From the NCBI GenBank assembly GCA_022478985.1, contig JAKSZP010009620.1:1-64000 (forward strand): 64,000 bases of DNA, read 5' to 3'. Below, in pieces: positions 51,555-62,010 of the stretch (the first letter of the stretch is position 1; every line of letters begins with the position of its first letter). The notes under the pieces were generated by a model. That model was not told the DNA's origin and did no database searches. It worked only from the letters and a program-made list of their open reading frames with translations. Source of the DNA: Massospora cicadina (lineage: Eukaryota > Entomophthoromycota > Entomophthoromycetes > Entomophthorales > Entomophthoraceae). A program made the position numbers and the translations under genes.

Positions 51555-53552
51555 CTAAGAGGGCTTTCGAGCTGTGCAGCCACTATACAAGTGTCCAAGG
51601 GCGTTACACCATGAACACCGGGGGCGCGCCTGATCAGGGTCGACAAAAAAGATCTCAGGGCATGCCCTAACTACCGCCACACGAGGAATAACCTCAATGT
51701 TGCGGGATACAGTGGGGGAGGGGATGAACGACGCCCTAGCAGTGCGAGCTCTTTTAGTGGGAGCATAGTAAGAGGGGACGCTAAAGTCCACTGAAAGAAC
51801 AGACCCAAACTCCATTAAACCACGATGGAGTGTCAGTTTAAGAGACTCAGGATCAACAGTCGTTGGTAGGCTGGAAAAAATAACCCATGAAATTTTCTCC
51901 AGGTGAGAGCGTGTGCGGGAGATGCGAAGAGATCCGCGTGGAATAATGACCTGGAGGGTGGCAGCATGGTCAGCAAGGGCAGCTTCAGTGAAGCCCACAT
52001 CGATGTAGTGGCCCTCCACTGATTCATGGATGGTGGTGTTAATTGAAAATGTCTCCGCAATTGCTGCAAAGTATGAGAAGTAATCCTCTGTATAGAATTC
52101 AACAGGGTTATGCCCATAATAAAGGCGAATTGCGTGGGAGAGGGTTGGGCGAGGTAGAGCTTTTTGCGCTCTAGTTTCAGCCCATTTCTTCTTAACATCA
52201 GCAATAAACGCCACTTCACGGGGATCAGCTTTGGGTAGCGTTGGTGCCAGAGGTTTTTGCCACGCCCCAGTGGCTCCTTTGGTACGTTTTTGTTTGCTTT
52301 GGGCTGCAATTGCGGGTTGAGTGTGAGCTGGTGGTTTGGACAAATTTGCGGAGTTCCCTTGTTGCTGGAATGTTACAGCAGTTGCTGGCGTCATATTAAA
52401 TTGAGGGGCGGTTTGTTGGGCCTCGCTAAATTGGGGAGGCCCATCCAGATTGGAATTAACTCCAGCCAGTTGGGAGGAGGGAGATGTTTCTTCACCATCC
52501 TAATCTATTTGGGTAAATTCAGCCCGAGTATTTGCTGTGATTTTGTGGGCAAAACTCACTGGATGATTGGTGAATTGGTCGCTTTCACCATATGGAGATA
52601 AAGTGCCAACTTGAGAAGTGCCGATTATGGGGTTTAAATGGGACGGGTGATATTGGAAATGGTGTGAAGTTCCAAAATCTGAACCATTTAAATCCCCATT
52701 GGGAAGAGTAGATTGTCCCAATTTGGTGCTTAGTGAACCAGAATGTGCAGCTAATCCAACCTTACATCCGAGGGTTTGGGGGCCAGGTGATTGTTGAGCC
52801 TCGCTTAATTGGGGAGTCCCATCCAGATTGGAATTAACTCCAGCCAATTGGGAGGAGGGCGATTTTTCTTCACCCTCCTAATCTATTTGGGTAAATTCAG
52901 CCCAAGTATTTGCTGTGATTTCGTGGGCAAAACTCATTGGCTGATTGGTAAATTGGTCGTTTTCAGCATATTGAGATAAAGTGCCAACTTGAGAAATGCC
53001 GATTACGGGGCTTAAATGGGACGGGTGAGATTGGAACTGGTGTGAAGTTCCAAAATCCGAACCATTTGAATCCTCATTGGGAAGAGTAGATTGTCCCAAT
53101 TTGGTGCTTAGTGAACCAGAATGTGCGGCTAATCCAACCTTACATCTGAGGATTTGGGGGCCAGGTAGCTGGGTATCGCCCCTCATGGAGGGAGCCAGAA
53201 ACACGGCGTCAGCAATAATAGATGGGGCTGAATTAGCTGACACAATGGGGGAGGTGAATGCCTGGATGGGCTGAGTTGCATTCAACTGAGCAGACGCCAT
53301 TAAAACAGCGTGAGTGATGGCCTCCTTGGTTGGAGGGGGCCCAGCGGGTTGGTGGGAGGCAGCGCACACAGAGCTGTTAGGCGTGCAGGTTGCAGAAGTG
53401 CGATCAGGTGAACTGGCGCTAGTTGGAGTAGCTCCAGGTTGGGGGTGGTGCCTGCTTTCATGGCTGCTGCTTGAGAGCGAGTGATTCTGGTTGACCCTGA
53501 GGTGGGTACCGAGGGTTGCTTCATTTGGGGGTGGTGCTGGCTCGTTTGGCAT
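51555..53552 (-). pseudogene. LINE B ORF1 with two in-frame TAG codons
   Basis: ATG 53552 opens a frame that stays in register to 51555 (666 codons) except for TAG at 52878-52880 and at 52500-52502. The N-terminal half is Pro/Ser/Asn-rich (NEPAPPPNEATLG). The C-terminal half (279 codons from M at 52394) has the conserved SYFAAIAETFSIN and HYIDVGFTEAALADHAA blocks and a zinc knuckle, C-S-W-C-N-A-L-G-H-L-Y-S-G-C (C-x2-C-x4-H-x4-C). It probably binds element RNA. Both stops end duplicated units. Translation could alternatively start at 52394. Confidence 0.8.
52421..53175 (-). repeat. Tandem 378-bp duplication inside LINE B ORF1
   Basis: Unit 1 is about 52421-52798, unit 2 52799 to about 53175; period 378 bp (126 codons, frame-preserving). 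Both units carry GCKVGLAAHS-type text (CKVGLAAHSGSLSTKLGQS), FGTSH-x-FQ-x-HPSHL and the end FTQID followed by TAG. The units differ by many substitutions, so the duplication predates this insertion. Confidence 0.85.
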
Positions 53553-53679
53553 AGCCTGCGGGTTCTTTTGCGGGGTTTCTCGCCATATTTGCTAATAGTT
53601 TTTGTAAATCTCTTTAGTGGAGCTAAATTTCAGGCTGAATTGATTTTCAAAAAGTGATGCTTAGCAGAAAGAGATTCTC

Positions 53680-53696
53680 CAGGTGGAATACGTCTC
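53680..53696 (+). repeat. Right 17-bp target duplication of LINE B
   Basis: CAGGTGGAATACGTCTC, identical to 47218-47234. Confidence 0.95.
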
Positions 53697-54139
53697 ATTG
53701 GAAATTTATTAAAAGTTTTGAATAGCTTAATTTGGGAGAATACAATCTTGGCATGCCCCATCACACTACCAATCCAAATTCTTGAGATGATTTTGCAATT
53801 CTGACCCTTCCTCATGTGCACAATCATGGATACACCACAACTGGAAAGATACCACAGGTAGTATTTAAAGAACATAACTGCTGCCCACCAAACTCTAGCT
53901 CCTTTATATAGACCAGTACCCTCGCTTGTGAGGATAATGGCCTAATTTGCTTTCCTTGCTTCCCTGTTTTAATTAAACTTTGATGTTCCAATTTGTTTGT
54001 TTTTCCATTTTTTGGCAGCATCTTGAGCATTATAGTATGAATTGTGTCCAAAATGCTCCCACTGGAATGGCTTACCATTGGCAGAAATAGTGCTTAGGGG
54101 CTGTCTAAACCTGTTTTCTTTGTGACACAAAGTTTTTGG
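53697..54139 (-). pseudogene. Possible Gypsy protease remnant
   Basis: The minus strand reads IKLFKTFNKFPMRRIPP next to the LINE B junction, weakly like KAFNALPMKF of H and FSSLPLKI of F. Frames 53630-53875 and 53824-54078 carry no catalytic motif. Low confidence. Confidence 0.3.
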
Positions 54140-54540
54140 GAGCTATGCAGTGCTCGCCAAAGTGAACTTGTTTTCCACCACGTTGTAAATCATAAATTTG
54201 GGTAGTGGAAGTTCCACAATGACTATGTGAGTTCTAAAACTAATCCCGTCTATCAGGATAATTTTTAAAGGCCAGCAACTGCAAAGCCCAGAGAAGTTGT
54301 CATCTTCTATGCCTTTCCCATCCTTGTGATTGCCACTGTAAGACCAGTAGTGCCCCATTACAGCCATTTAATTTGCCTTAGGGATTTTGTACAAACTAAC
54401 TATATTTTCCTCATTTGAATGCTAGAATGTCCTCCTCAGAGTTGTTAGAACTGTGCCTCTGATATTCTGGGTGCTCCACTAGGTTTTGGTGTACCCAGAC
54501 TGTAAGCCAAGGATATTTTGATTATCTGTTTGCATGAAAG
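54140..54540 (+). repeat. LTR 'P', 3' part of a K-type LTR
   Basis: CAGTGCTCGCCAAAGTGAAC and CCACCACGTTGTAAATCA match K (46212-46275), and the ORFb end reads ITAI-x-FALGILYKL then VPLIFWVLH-x-VLVYPD, as in K and J. It ends near GCATGAAA (54538). The 5' part is missing or unreadable. Confidence 0.55.
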
Positions 54541-56290
54541 GACTTTTTAAGGAGGTCTTTATAAATATTAAACATTATATGTCTTAAAGTTTTATAGGTT
54601 TTATACAGATTCTAATTCACCATTAGTGAGTCAGAACCACATTAAATCTAAGATCTGCCTGGTCTAGACCCCAACTTTTCCTAAGGTAAGGCCTTTGCTG
54701 GATACATTTCATTTTGTTTTTGTCTTAGCTGAAATGTTTGAGCCACTTTGATGTTGGCACCAATTAAGGTGTTTTCTTTCCATTTGTTTAGGTATCGTGT
54801 TCCCTAAAAACTTTGATGGTAGTTTCTATCACTTTTATGGTAACAGGAGAGTTATAGACAATCTTCTCACATATGAAACTTTAAAAATTATGTGTTTGTA
54901 GGTATTTTATTTGAGTAAAATAATTTTAAATATGGTTACAAGATTTAGATTTTTACCCATTTTTAGATTTTTGTAATTATAATCTCGCTTTAAAAAGGTC
55001 CCTTACCTATTTGTCAGCCACACCCCAAGCTGCATATACATAAAAATTATCTATGTAGGTTTTCTGGGGTCTTAAAATAATCTAAATGTAATCTAACTAC
55101 CTAGAATTTTTTATAATATAAAATGTTAAGTTTAATTAAAAACTGACTTCTCAAATCGTAACTTTTTAAAAGTAACTCATCTTTTTAATGGAACCAAACT
55201 AATGTATATAACATCCATGCTAAACAAAAGGGTGTTTGGTCTGGCAGGGTAATCCTGCTTCACTCTAGTGCAGGTTATATTCAACATGTGTTTGAAACCT
55301 GTAATGGCTATAAAAATTTTAGTGTGGTATATTTGTCCCAAGGGTGACCCACCTTGATAAGATAATATCTATGCTAATTTCATATCCCTAGCTCTTATAG
55401 TTTAAAAATCTGCTGGAGAAAACTGGCATATAATGTTACAACCTTAAGTAACAACTTGAAATTTAAAAATCAATATTTACTTAACTAAACACCCTATAAG
55501 AAAATTAGAAGTTCAATGAAGTGATAAGAATGTTCTAAAGACAAATAGTTTAATTCTTTCAATAATTTCCCAGTTCAATTCTTGGAGGAATCATTTAAGT
55601 CATAGTAAACTTTTAATCCTAATGTCCAGCTGAATAAATTAGCTCTTAGCATGCTGACTTTATAAACCTCCAGAAAATAGGCTTACTATTGGGGAAGTCT
55701 GCATAAGCACTGATGCCAATTCAGTGATACAGCCTAAGAGTGAGCTATCCCTATTTATAGACCTGAAGAGGGCTCAGGGAGGTGCAGATATATTACTAGC
55801 TGATCATTCACTAAGAACTCCAGTAATCAGCTGAACTAAAATTTTTTTTTCACATGGCTGACTGGTAATATTATATTAAAATGCTACCTCATGGTGCTGT
55901 CATCCCAGCTGACAATCTAAACTCCACAATGAAAGCCTTGTTTAGGTGAAAAGTTTCTTGAGATTACAGATAAATTGTCTTAACATTTATCTAAATTGAG
56001 CAACTGTTAAAATTTAGGGGCTTTGCTGCTCATTCACAAATATTACTCCTAAATTGATAACTTGCACAGGTTCAGTTTATGCGCCCTTTTTGTTGTCTAA
56101 CAATATATGATATATGAATGATGATAGTATGAAGACTATTATCTATAGTTGAATAGATAACCAGCGTTGGTCCAATGCTTAACCAGTATTCCCCCTCAAA
56201 ATACTCTATATGTCTTCAAAAGGAATTTATACACTTATCCACCTAACTTAATCAACACTCAGATCCTAGTTTACAGCCTTTCTCTGGTAT
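54541..56290. other. AT-rich spacer with SINE-like copy
   Basis: No gene is supported apart from the SINE-like repeat at 55229-55355. Open frames are short and mostly random. Confidence 0.4.
55229..55355 (+). mobile_element. SINE-like repeat, copy 2
   Basis: GGGTGTTTGGTCTGGCAGG gives an A-box-like TGGTCTGGCAGG (one mismatch). CCTGC and GCAGG around 55253-55275 could form a tRNA-like anticodon stem, and GGTTATATTCAAC is B-box-like. The tail TAGTGTGGTATATTTGTCCC then AAGGGTGACCCACCTTG is shared with copy 1 (43329-43457). Confidence 0.5.
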
Positions 56291-56291
56291 C

Positions 56292-56570
56292 ATGAAGTTG
56301 GCAGCAATTCCCAACTCAACTCAGATTCACTTTTCAGGATCCTTGATCCTTACTCTTTATCCTTCTAAAGAGTCCTCAATTAAAGCACTCAGCAATAACT
56401 GCCTGAAGATGAATAGAACTAAAACCAATAATGAATTCTGCTACTTTGGGTTTTTTGTGTTGAGTTTTTTTTGGTTTTTATTAAGTGAATTATCAGGGAA
56501 ATTTATAGGGGAAATTGGCACCCAACCCTTGATTGGTGCCTCAGCCTTGAATTGCAGCCATTGCTATTGA
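56292..56570 (+). CDS. Unrecognised 92-codon open frame
   Basis: Starts MKLAAIPNSTQIHF and has one strongly hydrophobic stretch, YFGFFVLSFFWFLL (about residues 53-66). There is no promoter or homologue in the window. It may be chance or a decayed element piece; I would not call it a gene without homology. Confidence 0.2.
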   Translation: MKLAAIPNSTQIHFSGSLILTLYPSKESSIKALSNNCLKMNRTKTNNEFCYFGFFVLSFFWFLLSELSGKFIGEIGTQPLIGASALNCSHCY

Positions 56571-56599
56571 ATTATCCTTTGTCATCTCATCAGTGATGA

Positions 56600-57120
56600 T
56601 ATTCCCCATATTGGCTAGAATCCTTCATCAGACTTCCTCAAGACCTATTATGGAAAGAGTCAGAAAATGTGTCCCTAACGGTTTCCACTCAATCTCAAAA
56701 AACCAACTATATTTGGCAAACGACCTGCCTAGGCAATGGGCTTGTTACCCACTATTCAGGTTGTAAACCAACTGATCAATTTGCTAGTTTCATGTAGCAC
56801 CACTCGCTTCACAACTTGTTCCTTAAATTCACAATCAGTTGGTGATGAAACATAACCAATCCCAATTGGTACACCTGATAGTTAATAATCAATCAAATAT
56901 CAGATGCCACATTTCATTGGCAAATCTGCCCAATGAGATCTTAGCATTCACCCATATCAATCCTCAATGGACCTGAACCAGGCGAATTACCTAAAATTCC
57001 CTGAACATTAATAACCCAAAATTTGGGGTCAACCAATATTTAATTTACTTGCTATAGGGAATTTTCCCCTAGCAATCCATGGTAATCTAAATGGCTGGAA
57101 ATGTGGCAAAAGAACCAACA
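56600..57120 (-). repeat. Probable LTR 'N' (minus strand; far end unknown)
   Basis: The minus strand reads AAGAGGGGGGATG, a polypurine tract (57121-57133), followed by TGTTGGTTCTTTTGCC starting at 57120. The arrangement is that of a Gypsy 3' LTR like D's. No partner LTR is seen, and the other end is only a guess. Confidence 0.45.
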
Positions 57121-57175
57121 CATCCCCCCTCTTGCCTAAATTTCCAGTGAGAATAGGATTGGGATAAAAAATATT

Positions 57176-58656
57176 TGAAAGTCTAGGGGAACGTCCTCTT
57201 TACATGGATCAGGCGACTTTCCATTACCAAATAAGAAGGGTCTGAAGAGGAAGGCTGTACCCCTAGTCACCCAGAGCAACATTGCCCATGTGGTAGACGA
57301 GCACTGTGTAACAGCGCTCCCTCTGAAGACTTCTCCCCTAGTCCCTGCACTTGTCTCCGCTGAACTAGTTTGCTGAATTGAGAAATCTGGGTAAAATCAT
57401 TTATAACCATCTTTTCTTAAGCAGGAGGGACTTTATAAAACTGTCAGCGCTGAATTATCAGAATCAAAGCCGGAATGTCTGAAACCAATGGGAATAAAGA
57501 CCAAGGGTTGAAAAACTAATATTCAAAAAGAAACAACTATTGAATTATTAGCTGGAATTGTCAATGACATCAAGTCATTGAGCAGTATAATTGCTGATGC
57601 TAAACTTCCCTCAAAACATCAGGAACAATACCTTATGAGCAGGTATCTCAATCAGGTACAGTCTCCAATAATTTGAAACCCCTATTTCAAGAGTCAGGAA
57701 TTGTGCCTGATGTAACATATTTGGCTGAACGAACGCCCCAGCAACTGGGCACAGGCGGGTTGGCCATCTCAAAACCATTTCCAACCAATTGAGACCACCC
57801 CTATGTGGGGTGGCCAAGGGTTTCCCATTGCTCGTTGGGCCAGATGCCATCACACCAACTGATGCAAATATAGTCGAGCCTCAATCCATACATTTGAGGA
57901 CAAACTAACAGCGACTCAGCCTGCCACTGAATCCTTTGATGTTAGTTCAAATTGAAATTATTTCCCCCTTCCCCCAAAAATTCTCTGGGTTAGGTTGAAT
58001 TTGAGGGCCCTGATCCCTGATTGGACCTACTACCAAATCCATAACTATTTGAATCAGTTGCATCGCACTGAGAAAATTCTTGGTCAATTCTCTTTACTTT
58101 ACTTCCCAATAAACCATCAATACCAAATTTATTTTTACTTTAAATTCTTCTTGCCAAATTCCCAATGGCATTAACTTGGTAGCCCTTCAGTCCCTACACA
58201 GGATGGGATATACCAGTTTTGATGATTACAATCACTCCCACCCTAGTCAACTGGATTCATCATGCAAGAAATTTCTGGGTATTTAATCCCATCATTGAAG
58301 CTATCCGCTATTATGATATTGGAATCAAGTGCCTCATATTTCTCACTTTGAAGCAAAAAACCGCCCCCTTGTCTCTTCTTTGGTGAGGAACTCTTCCACC
58401 GGTGATCCTGAAGTAGTTAACCCAGTAGCGAAATCCCCTGCAGCAAGACCCGCAGGGTCTGGGGTTGTTTCTGTTAGGTTTATTACTGGGTTTCTTTTCA
58501 CACTCATCCTACATCAACGAGCCATTATTACCCAATTTCCAGCTCCATACAACGTCATTCAAGCGGCAATGCCGCTGGCATTCTGGTTTGCTTTTTGGGT
58601 GCTTATGCATCATGACTGACAGGCTGGTTTAAACTTCTTCTGCCGTTTTATTGACA
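57176..58656 (+). repeat. Long LTR 'L' (A/B type)
   Basis: It begins TGAAAGTCTAGGGGAACG (aligned with B's TGTAAGTCCCATGGAACG) and ends TTGACA. Flanks are ATATT (57171-57175) and ATACA (58657-58661), only 3 of 5 identical, so solo status is less certain than for B, J and K. All the ORFa, TATA and ORFb blocks are present. Confidence 0.75.
57185..58050 (+). pseudogene. LTR-borne ORFa in LTR L
   Basis: Frames read LGERPLYMDQATFHYQ, KRKAVPLVTQSNIAHVVDEH (C in place of R-W), CVTALPLKTS, ERTPQQLGTGGLA and HPYVGWP, matching B. At least three frame changes occur. At the place of B's internal TGA (19220) this copy has no stop, so that stop is not universal. Confidence 0.45.
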
Positions 58657-58700
58657 ATACAACCTCAGACACTGGGTCAGATACTTCTTGGGTGCTAGCG
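58150..58700 (+). pseudogene. LTR-borne ORFb in LTR L
   Basis: MITITPTLVNWIHHARNFWV (about 58222-58282) matches K and A. Frame 58329-58619 gives RFITGFLFTLILHQ and AAMPLAFWFAFWVLMHHD, then a TGA (W in A) and QAGLNFFCRFIDN at the LTR end. Two hydrophobic segments. Same unknown family. Confidence 0.5.
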
Positions 58701-59129
58701 GAGCACAGTCAATCTGTACTCAACACTGCTCAGGACAACCTTTGTCATGTGGTTCTCTTCCTCTTCCTCCTTGCTACCACATACTCAGAGCATGGTCCCA
58801 TGATCTTCTGTCATGCTGGGCTGATCAATTTACTTGTGACAATACTGATCCCCGGATCTGGGTTTCCCCAATCAGGGCATATGACTACTGTCAAATTCAG
58901 GACCCTTAATCCAGCATACTCGATTTCCTGATTTCCTTCTCATCCTTGACAGGAGATTCTTGCCATCTTTGTTCATTTTGCGGCTTAATTAAGAATGCTC
59001 ATTTATATTTACTCTAGTTATTTTCTCATAATAACTTCTTAACTCATATCATTCTTGATTCCCCTTAAAAGCTTATCCCATTAATTTTGAGATTAATTTC
59101 TCCAAAATTAGAGCTTAATTGATATGAAG
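58657..59129. other. Spacer between LTR L and element G
   Basis: Frames 58688-58931 are open in two registers and match nothing known. The sequence could be the start of an element internal region or a host flank. Confidence 0.35.
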
Positions 59130-59467
59130 TGTCTGGAAGTTTTGATTACGCTTCCAATGGGTCAGGTTGTATCTTGAAGTTACACTGGGCGGATTCTCCA
59201 AAAATGCAATGAGTAAATAAGAAAATACAGGTTAAACTCGACCTGATTTTTATTTTTGAAATGAGGAAATATTTATAGGCTTTTTTATGGTTCATAATCT
59301 ATCAGAGTGAATTAATCTCTACGCGATCAAATTTTCAATCAGTTGATTGGGATCTGATTATATTAACTGTGATAGATTGTGATAGATTGATTACTCCTTC
59401 CAATGATGTCAGGGGAATTGAAGAAGGGGATTTTTCAGAGATATGCAAATCTGGTGAAATCCTGACA
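59130..59467 (-). repeat. G 3' LTR (338 bp)
   Basis: The minus strand starts TGTCAGGATTTCACC and ends CTTCCAGACA, with TATAAATATTTCC inside. It aligns with F's 3' LTR. Confidence 0.85.
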
Positions 59468-59477
59468 CTTCCCCCTC
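59468..59477 (-). other. G polypurine tract
   Basis: GAGGGGGAAG on the minus strand immediately before the LTR. Confidence 0.85.
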
Positions 59478-59499
59478 AAGATTTGACCACGATGGAGGA

Positions 59500-60620
59500 T
59501 GACTTCTTAAAAACCTAGAATGAATACAATTTACCACAATACCAGTATCAGTATGAACAATCAAATAATCTAGTCCTTTTTTACATATAACTCTATAAAG
59601 ACCAGACCAATTAGTTCCCAGCTTTTCAGTCTGTCATCCTGGCCGATAATGATAATACATAACATAATCTCCAATATGATATTCAGGTAAGACTGGTTTA
59701 TGTTGATTGCTTTGTAGAGTCTATCTTCGAGTGGTGGTTTCAATTGAATTCATTGCTTGAGCCTGGAGGCGGATAATCTCATCAGCCAAAATTTCTCATA
59801 ACTAACTCGGAATTTTCTGGGATGCTTTCTTCAAGGATAGTCTAAACACTAGAAGGATACTGAAGGATACCGCCCATATATACACTTAAATGGGGACATC
59901 TTGATAATGCGGTGATAGCTTATCTGATAAGCAAACAAGGCACTAGGTAAATAAAAATTCCACTGAGTTGGATCAGTCAAGGCCATTTTCCTTAAAAGCA
60001 AGACCAAGGTTCCATTAACTCGTTCAATGGCCACTTGTGGATGGATTATATGGGACAACAAATCGCTGAGTATTGTTAGATAATTTTGATAACTCCTGTA
60101 TAAGCTGCGAGGTGAAATTAGTTTCATTATCTGACATAAGGACCTTTGGTCATCCATGTTGGGAAATAATATGCTGATTTAGGAAAAAGGCTGTAGTCTT
60201 AGCTGAAGGGGTAGCAATTGAAATGGCCTCACCCCATTTGGTCAAATGGTCAACGGCCATAATGATATACTGATGACCATGCACTCCTCGAGGAAAAGGC
60301 CCTACAACATCAATGCTGACTACTTCAAACGCCTTAGTTGGGGTAATGACTTGATGTTGATAAGAAGGGTTGGCAGTTCCATGACGTTTGCAAGTTAGAC
60401 ATGAGTCAAGAGTCTCCCAAATAAACTCTGTCATGTTGTTCCAATAGTATTGAGTCTTCAACCATTCTTGAGTTTTATTTAATCCGCTATGACTGACTTG
60501 TTCATGACCTTCCATTACAGCGTGAAACCTGGAGTTGGGATGTAGAAAGGGTAACCACTTAGACTTGACTTTCTTATACAAAGTTCCATCTTGAATCATA
60601 GTATCCTTGGTAATTGATTT
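59500..60620 (-). pseudogene. G integrase
   Basis: Frame 60150-60599 (149 codons) is identical in protein sequence to F 3667-4116, with the H-H-C-C zinc site and first catalytic Asp. TGA after SQHG is shared with F. Downstream, 59849-60157 carries VAIERVNGTLVLLLRK (catalytic Glu) after a frameshift; LMSDNETNFTS is encoded in the neighbouring frame (about 60115-60145). Confidence 0.85.
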
Positions 60621-61320
60621 TAGATAGGCTCAATCCTCTCCAATCTCTCGATCCCATAATTCCAGTCATCCAATAAGATTATACAAGCGTTCTTTTTTTT
60701 TCTGGTTCCAAGGTCAGAATAGGTAGTCGGGATAAACCATCTGCAAATTGATGCTGAGCTCCTGAGCGATGAACAATGGAAAAATAGTAATTTTGCAATC
60801 ATAAAGCCCAATTGGCCAACCTCCCATAAGGATCCTTCATATTCTGCAGCCATTGTAAGGAGGAATAGTAGGTAATAATGGTGAAATGGGTACCATATAA
60901 AAAGGGCCGAAAATGCTTGATGGCCAAAATTACTGCCAAACATTTCCACTCAGTAACACTATAATTTCGTTTGGCCTTTGACAAAGTTTTGCTATAGTAA
61001 GCAACAGGATGATCCTTAATTTTCTTCATCACACTGAGATAAAAATGTCCCAATAGCAACATTGCTTGCATCCATATGTAGAAAGAAAGGCTTATCAAAC
61101 TGGCGGTGAATTAGAACAGGTGCCTTAATCAAGGCAGTACATAGAGAATTGAAAGACTGTTCTTGAGCTGATCCCCACTCGAAAGACACTCCTTTTTGTA
61201 ATAGATAAAATAAGGGCTCAGCCATATCAGCAAAGTTGGGAATAGATTGCCAATAATACCCAACCATACCAAGAAAGACTTGAATATCCCATAAAGAAGA
61301 GGGAGGAGGCATCTGTTGGA
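60620..61320 (-). pseudogene. G RNase H and RT connection
   Basis: Frame 61016-61312 begins MPPPSSLWDIQVFLGMVGYY and includes FLHMDASNVAIGTFLSQ. Frame 60799-61098 has YYSKTLSKAKRNYSVTEWK and SSLQWLQNMKDPYGRLANW. Three TGA codons between RNase H and integrase (about 60625-60670) are shared with F. Confidence 0.8.
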
Positions 61321-62010
61321 TGGCTTGAACTTTGTCCGCAAGGGGTCAAATCCCTTTAGCTGAAACCTGATGTCCTATGAAGTCCATTTCATTTTGAAAG
61401 AATGAACACTTGGAGGGCTTGAGCTCTAAGGAAGAACCCCAAATTTGTCTGAATACTTCTAAATGGTTTAAATGCTCGGTAAAGGTTTTGGAAAACATGG
61501 TAATGTCGTCAAGATATACCACAACACAAGTAAGCTATAAATCCCGGAGCATACTGTTCATGGCCCTTTGGAAAGTTGTGGGGGCATTGCTTAAGCCTTG
61601 AGGCATGCGAATTGGTTCAAACAACCCTTCACTTAATATCAGGGTACACTTGGCACAATCTTCTGGAGACAGTTCGATTTTCCAATATCCACTGGCAAAT
61701 TCCATGGCCGAAAAATAGGTGGATCCAGCCAACAATCTAAGAGAATCATCAATCCTAGGTAAGGATAACAGTCCCATTGGGTAATAGCATTTAATCGATG
61801 ATAATCCATTACAACTCAATGAGAACCATATTTCTTCTTAACCAACAACAATGGAGATGCCCAGGGACTATTGGAGGGTTTCAATAAATCAGCCTCCAGC
61901 AATTGATTCAACTCCTTAGTAACCTGAGCTTCTTCTACTTAGGATTTATGATAGGGCTTCGCACGGATAGGAAGGTGTTCACCAGTTTCAACAGTGTGCA
62001 CTACACCTTT
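61320..62010 (-). pseudogene. G reverse transcriptase
   Basis: SAMEFASGYWKIELSPED, RMPQGLSNAPTTFQRAM and V-V-V-Y-L-D-D-I-T-M-F (Y-L-D-D at 61505-61516). A TAG lies nine codons or fewer before Y-L-D-D (DL-stop-LTCVVVYLDD). TAA after YHKS is shared with F. Confidence 0.82.

Larger units (their letters stand above)
47235..53679 (-). mobile_element. LINE B, structurally complete (6445 bp), recently inserted
   Basis: It is bounded by perfect 17-bp target duplications. The minus strand runs from a short 5' leader through ORF1 (53552-51555) and ORF2 (50833 to about 47305) to a 3' tail with eight A residues. Base composition is much more GC- and CpG-rich than the flanks, consistent with a young copy. 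ORF1 has two in-frame TAG codons and ORF2 several frameshifts, so it is not autonomous as read. Domain order (ORF1 knuckle; endonuclease, RT, C-terminal finger) resembles fungal Tad/L1-like LINEs; clade assignment would need a tree. Confidence 0.92.
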
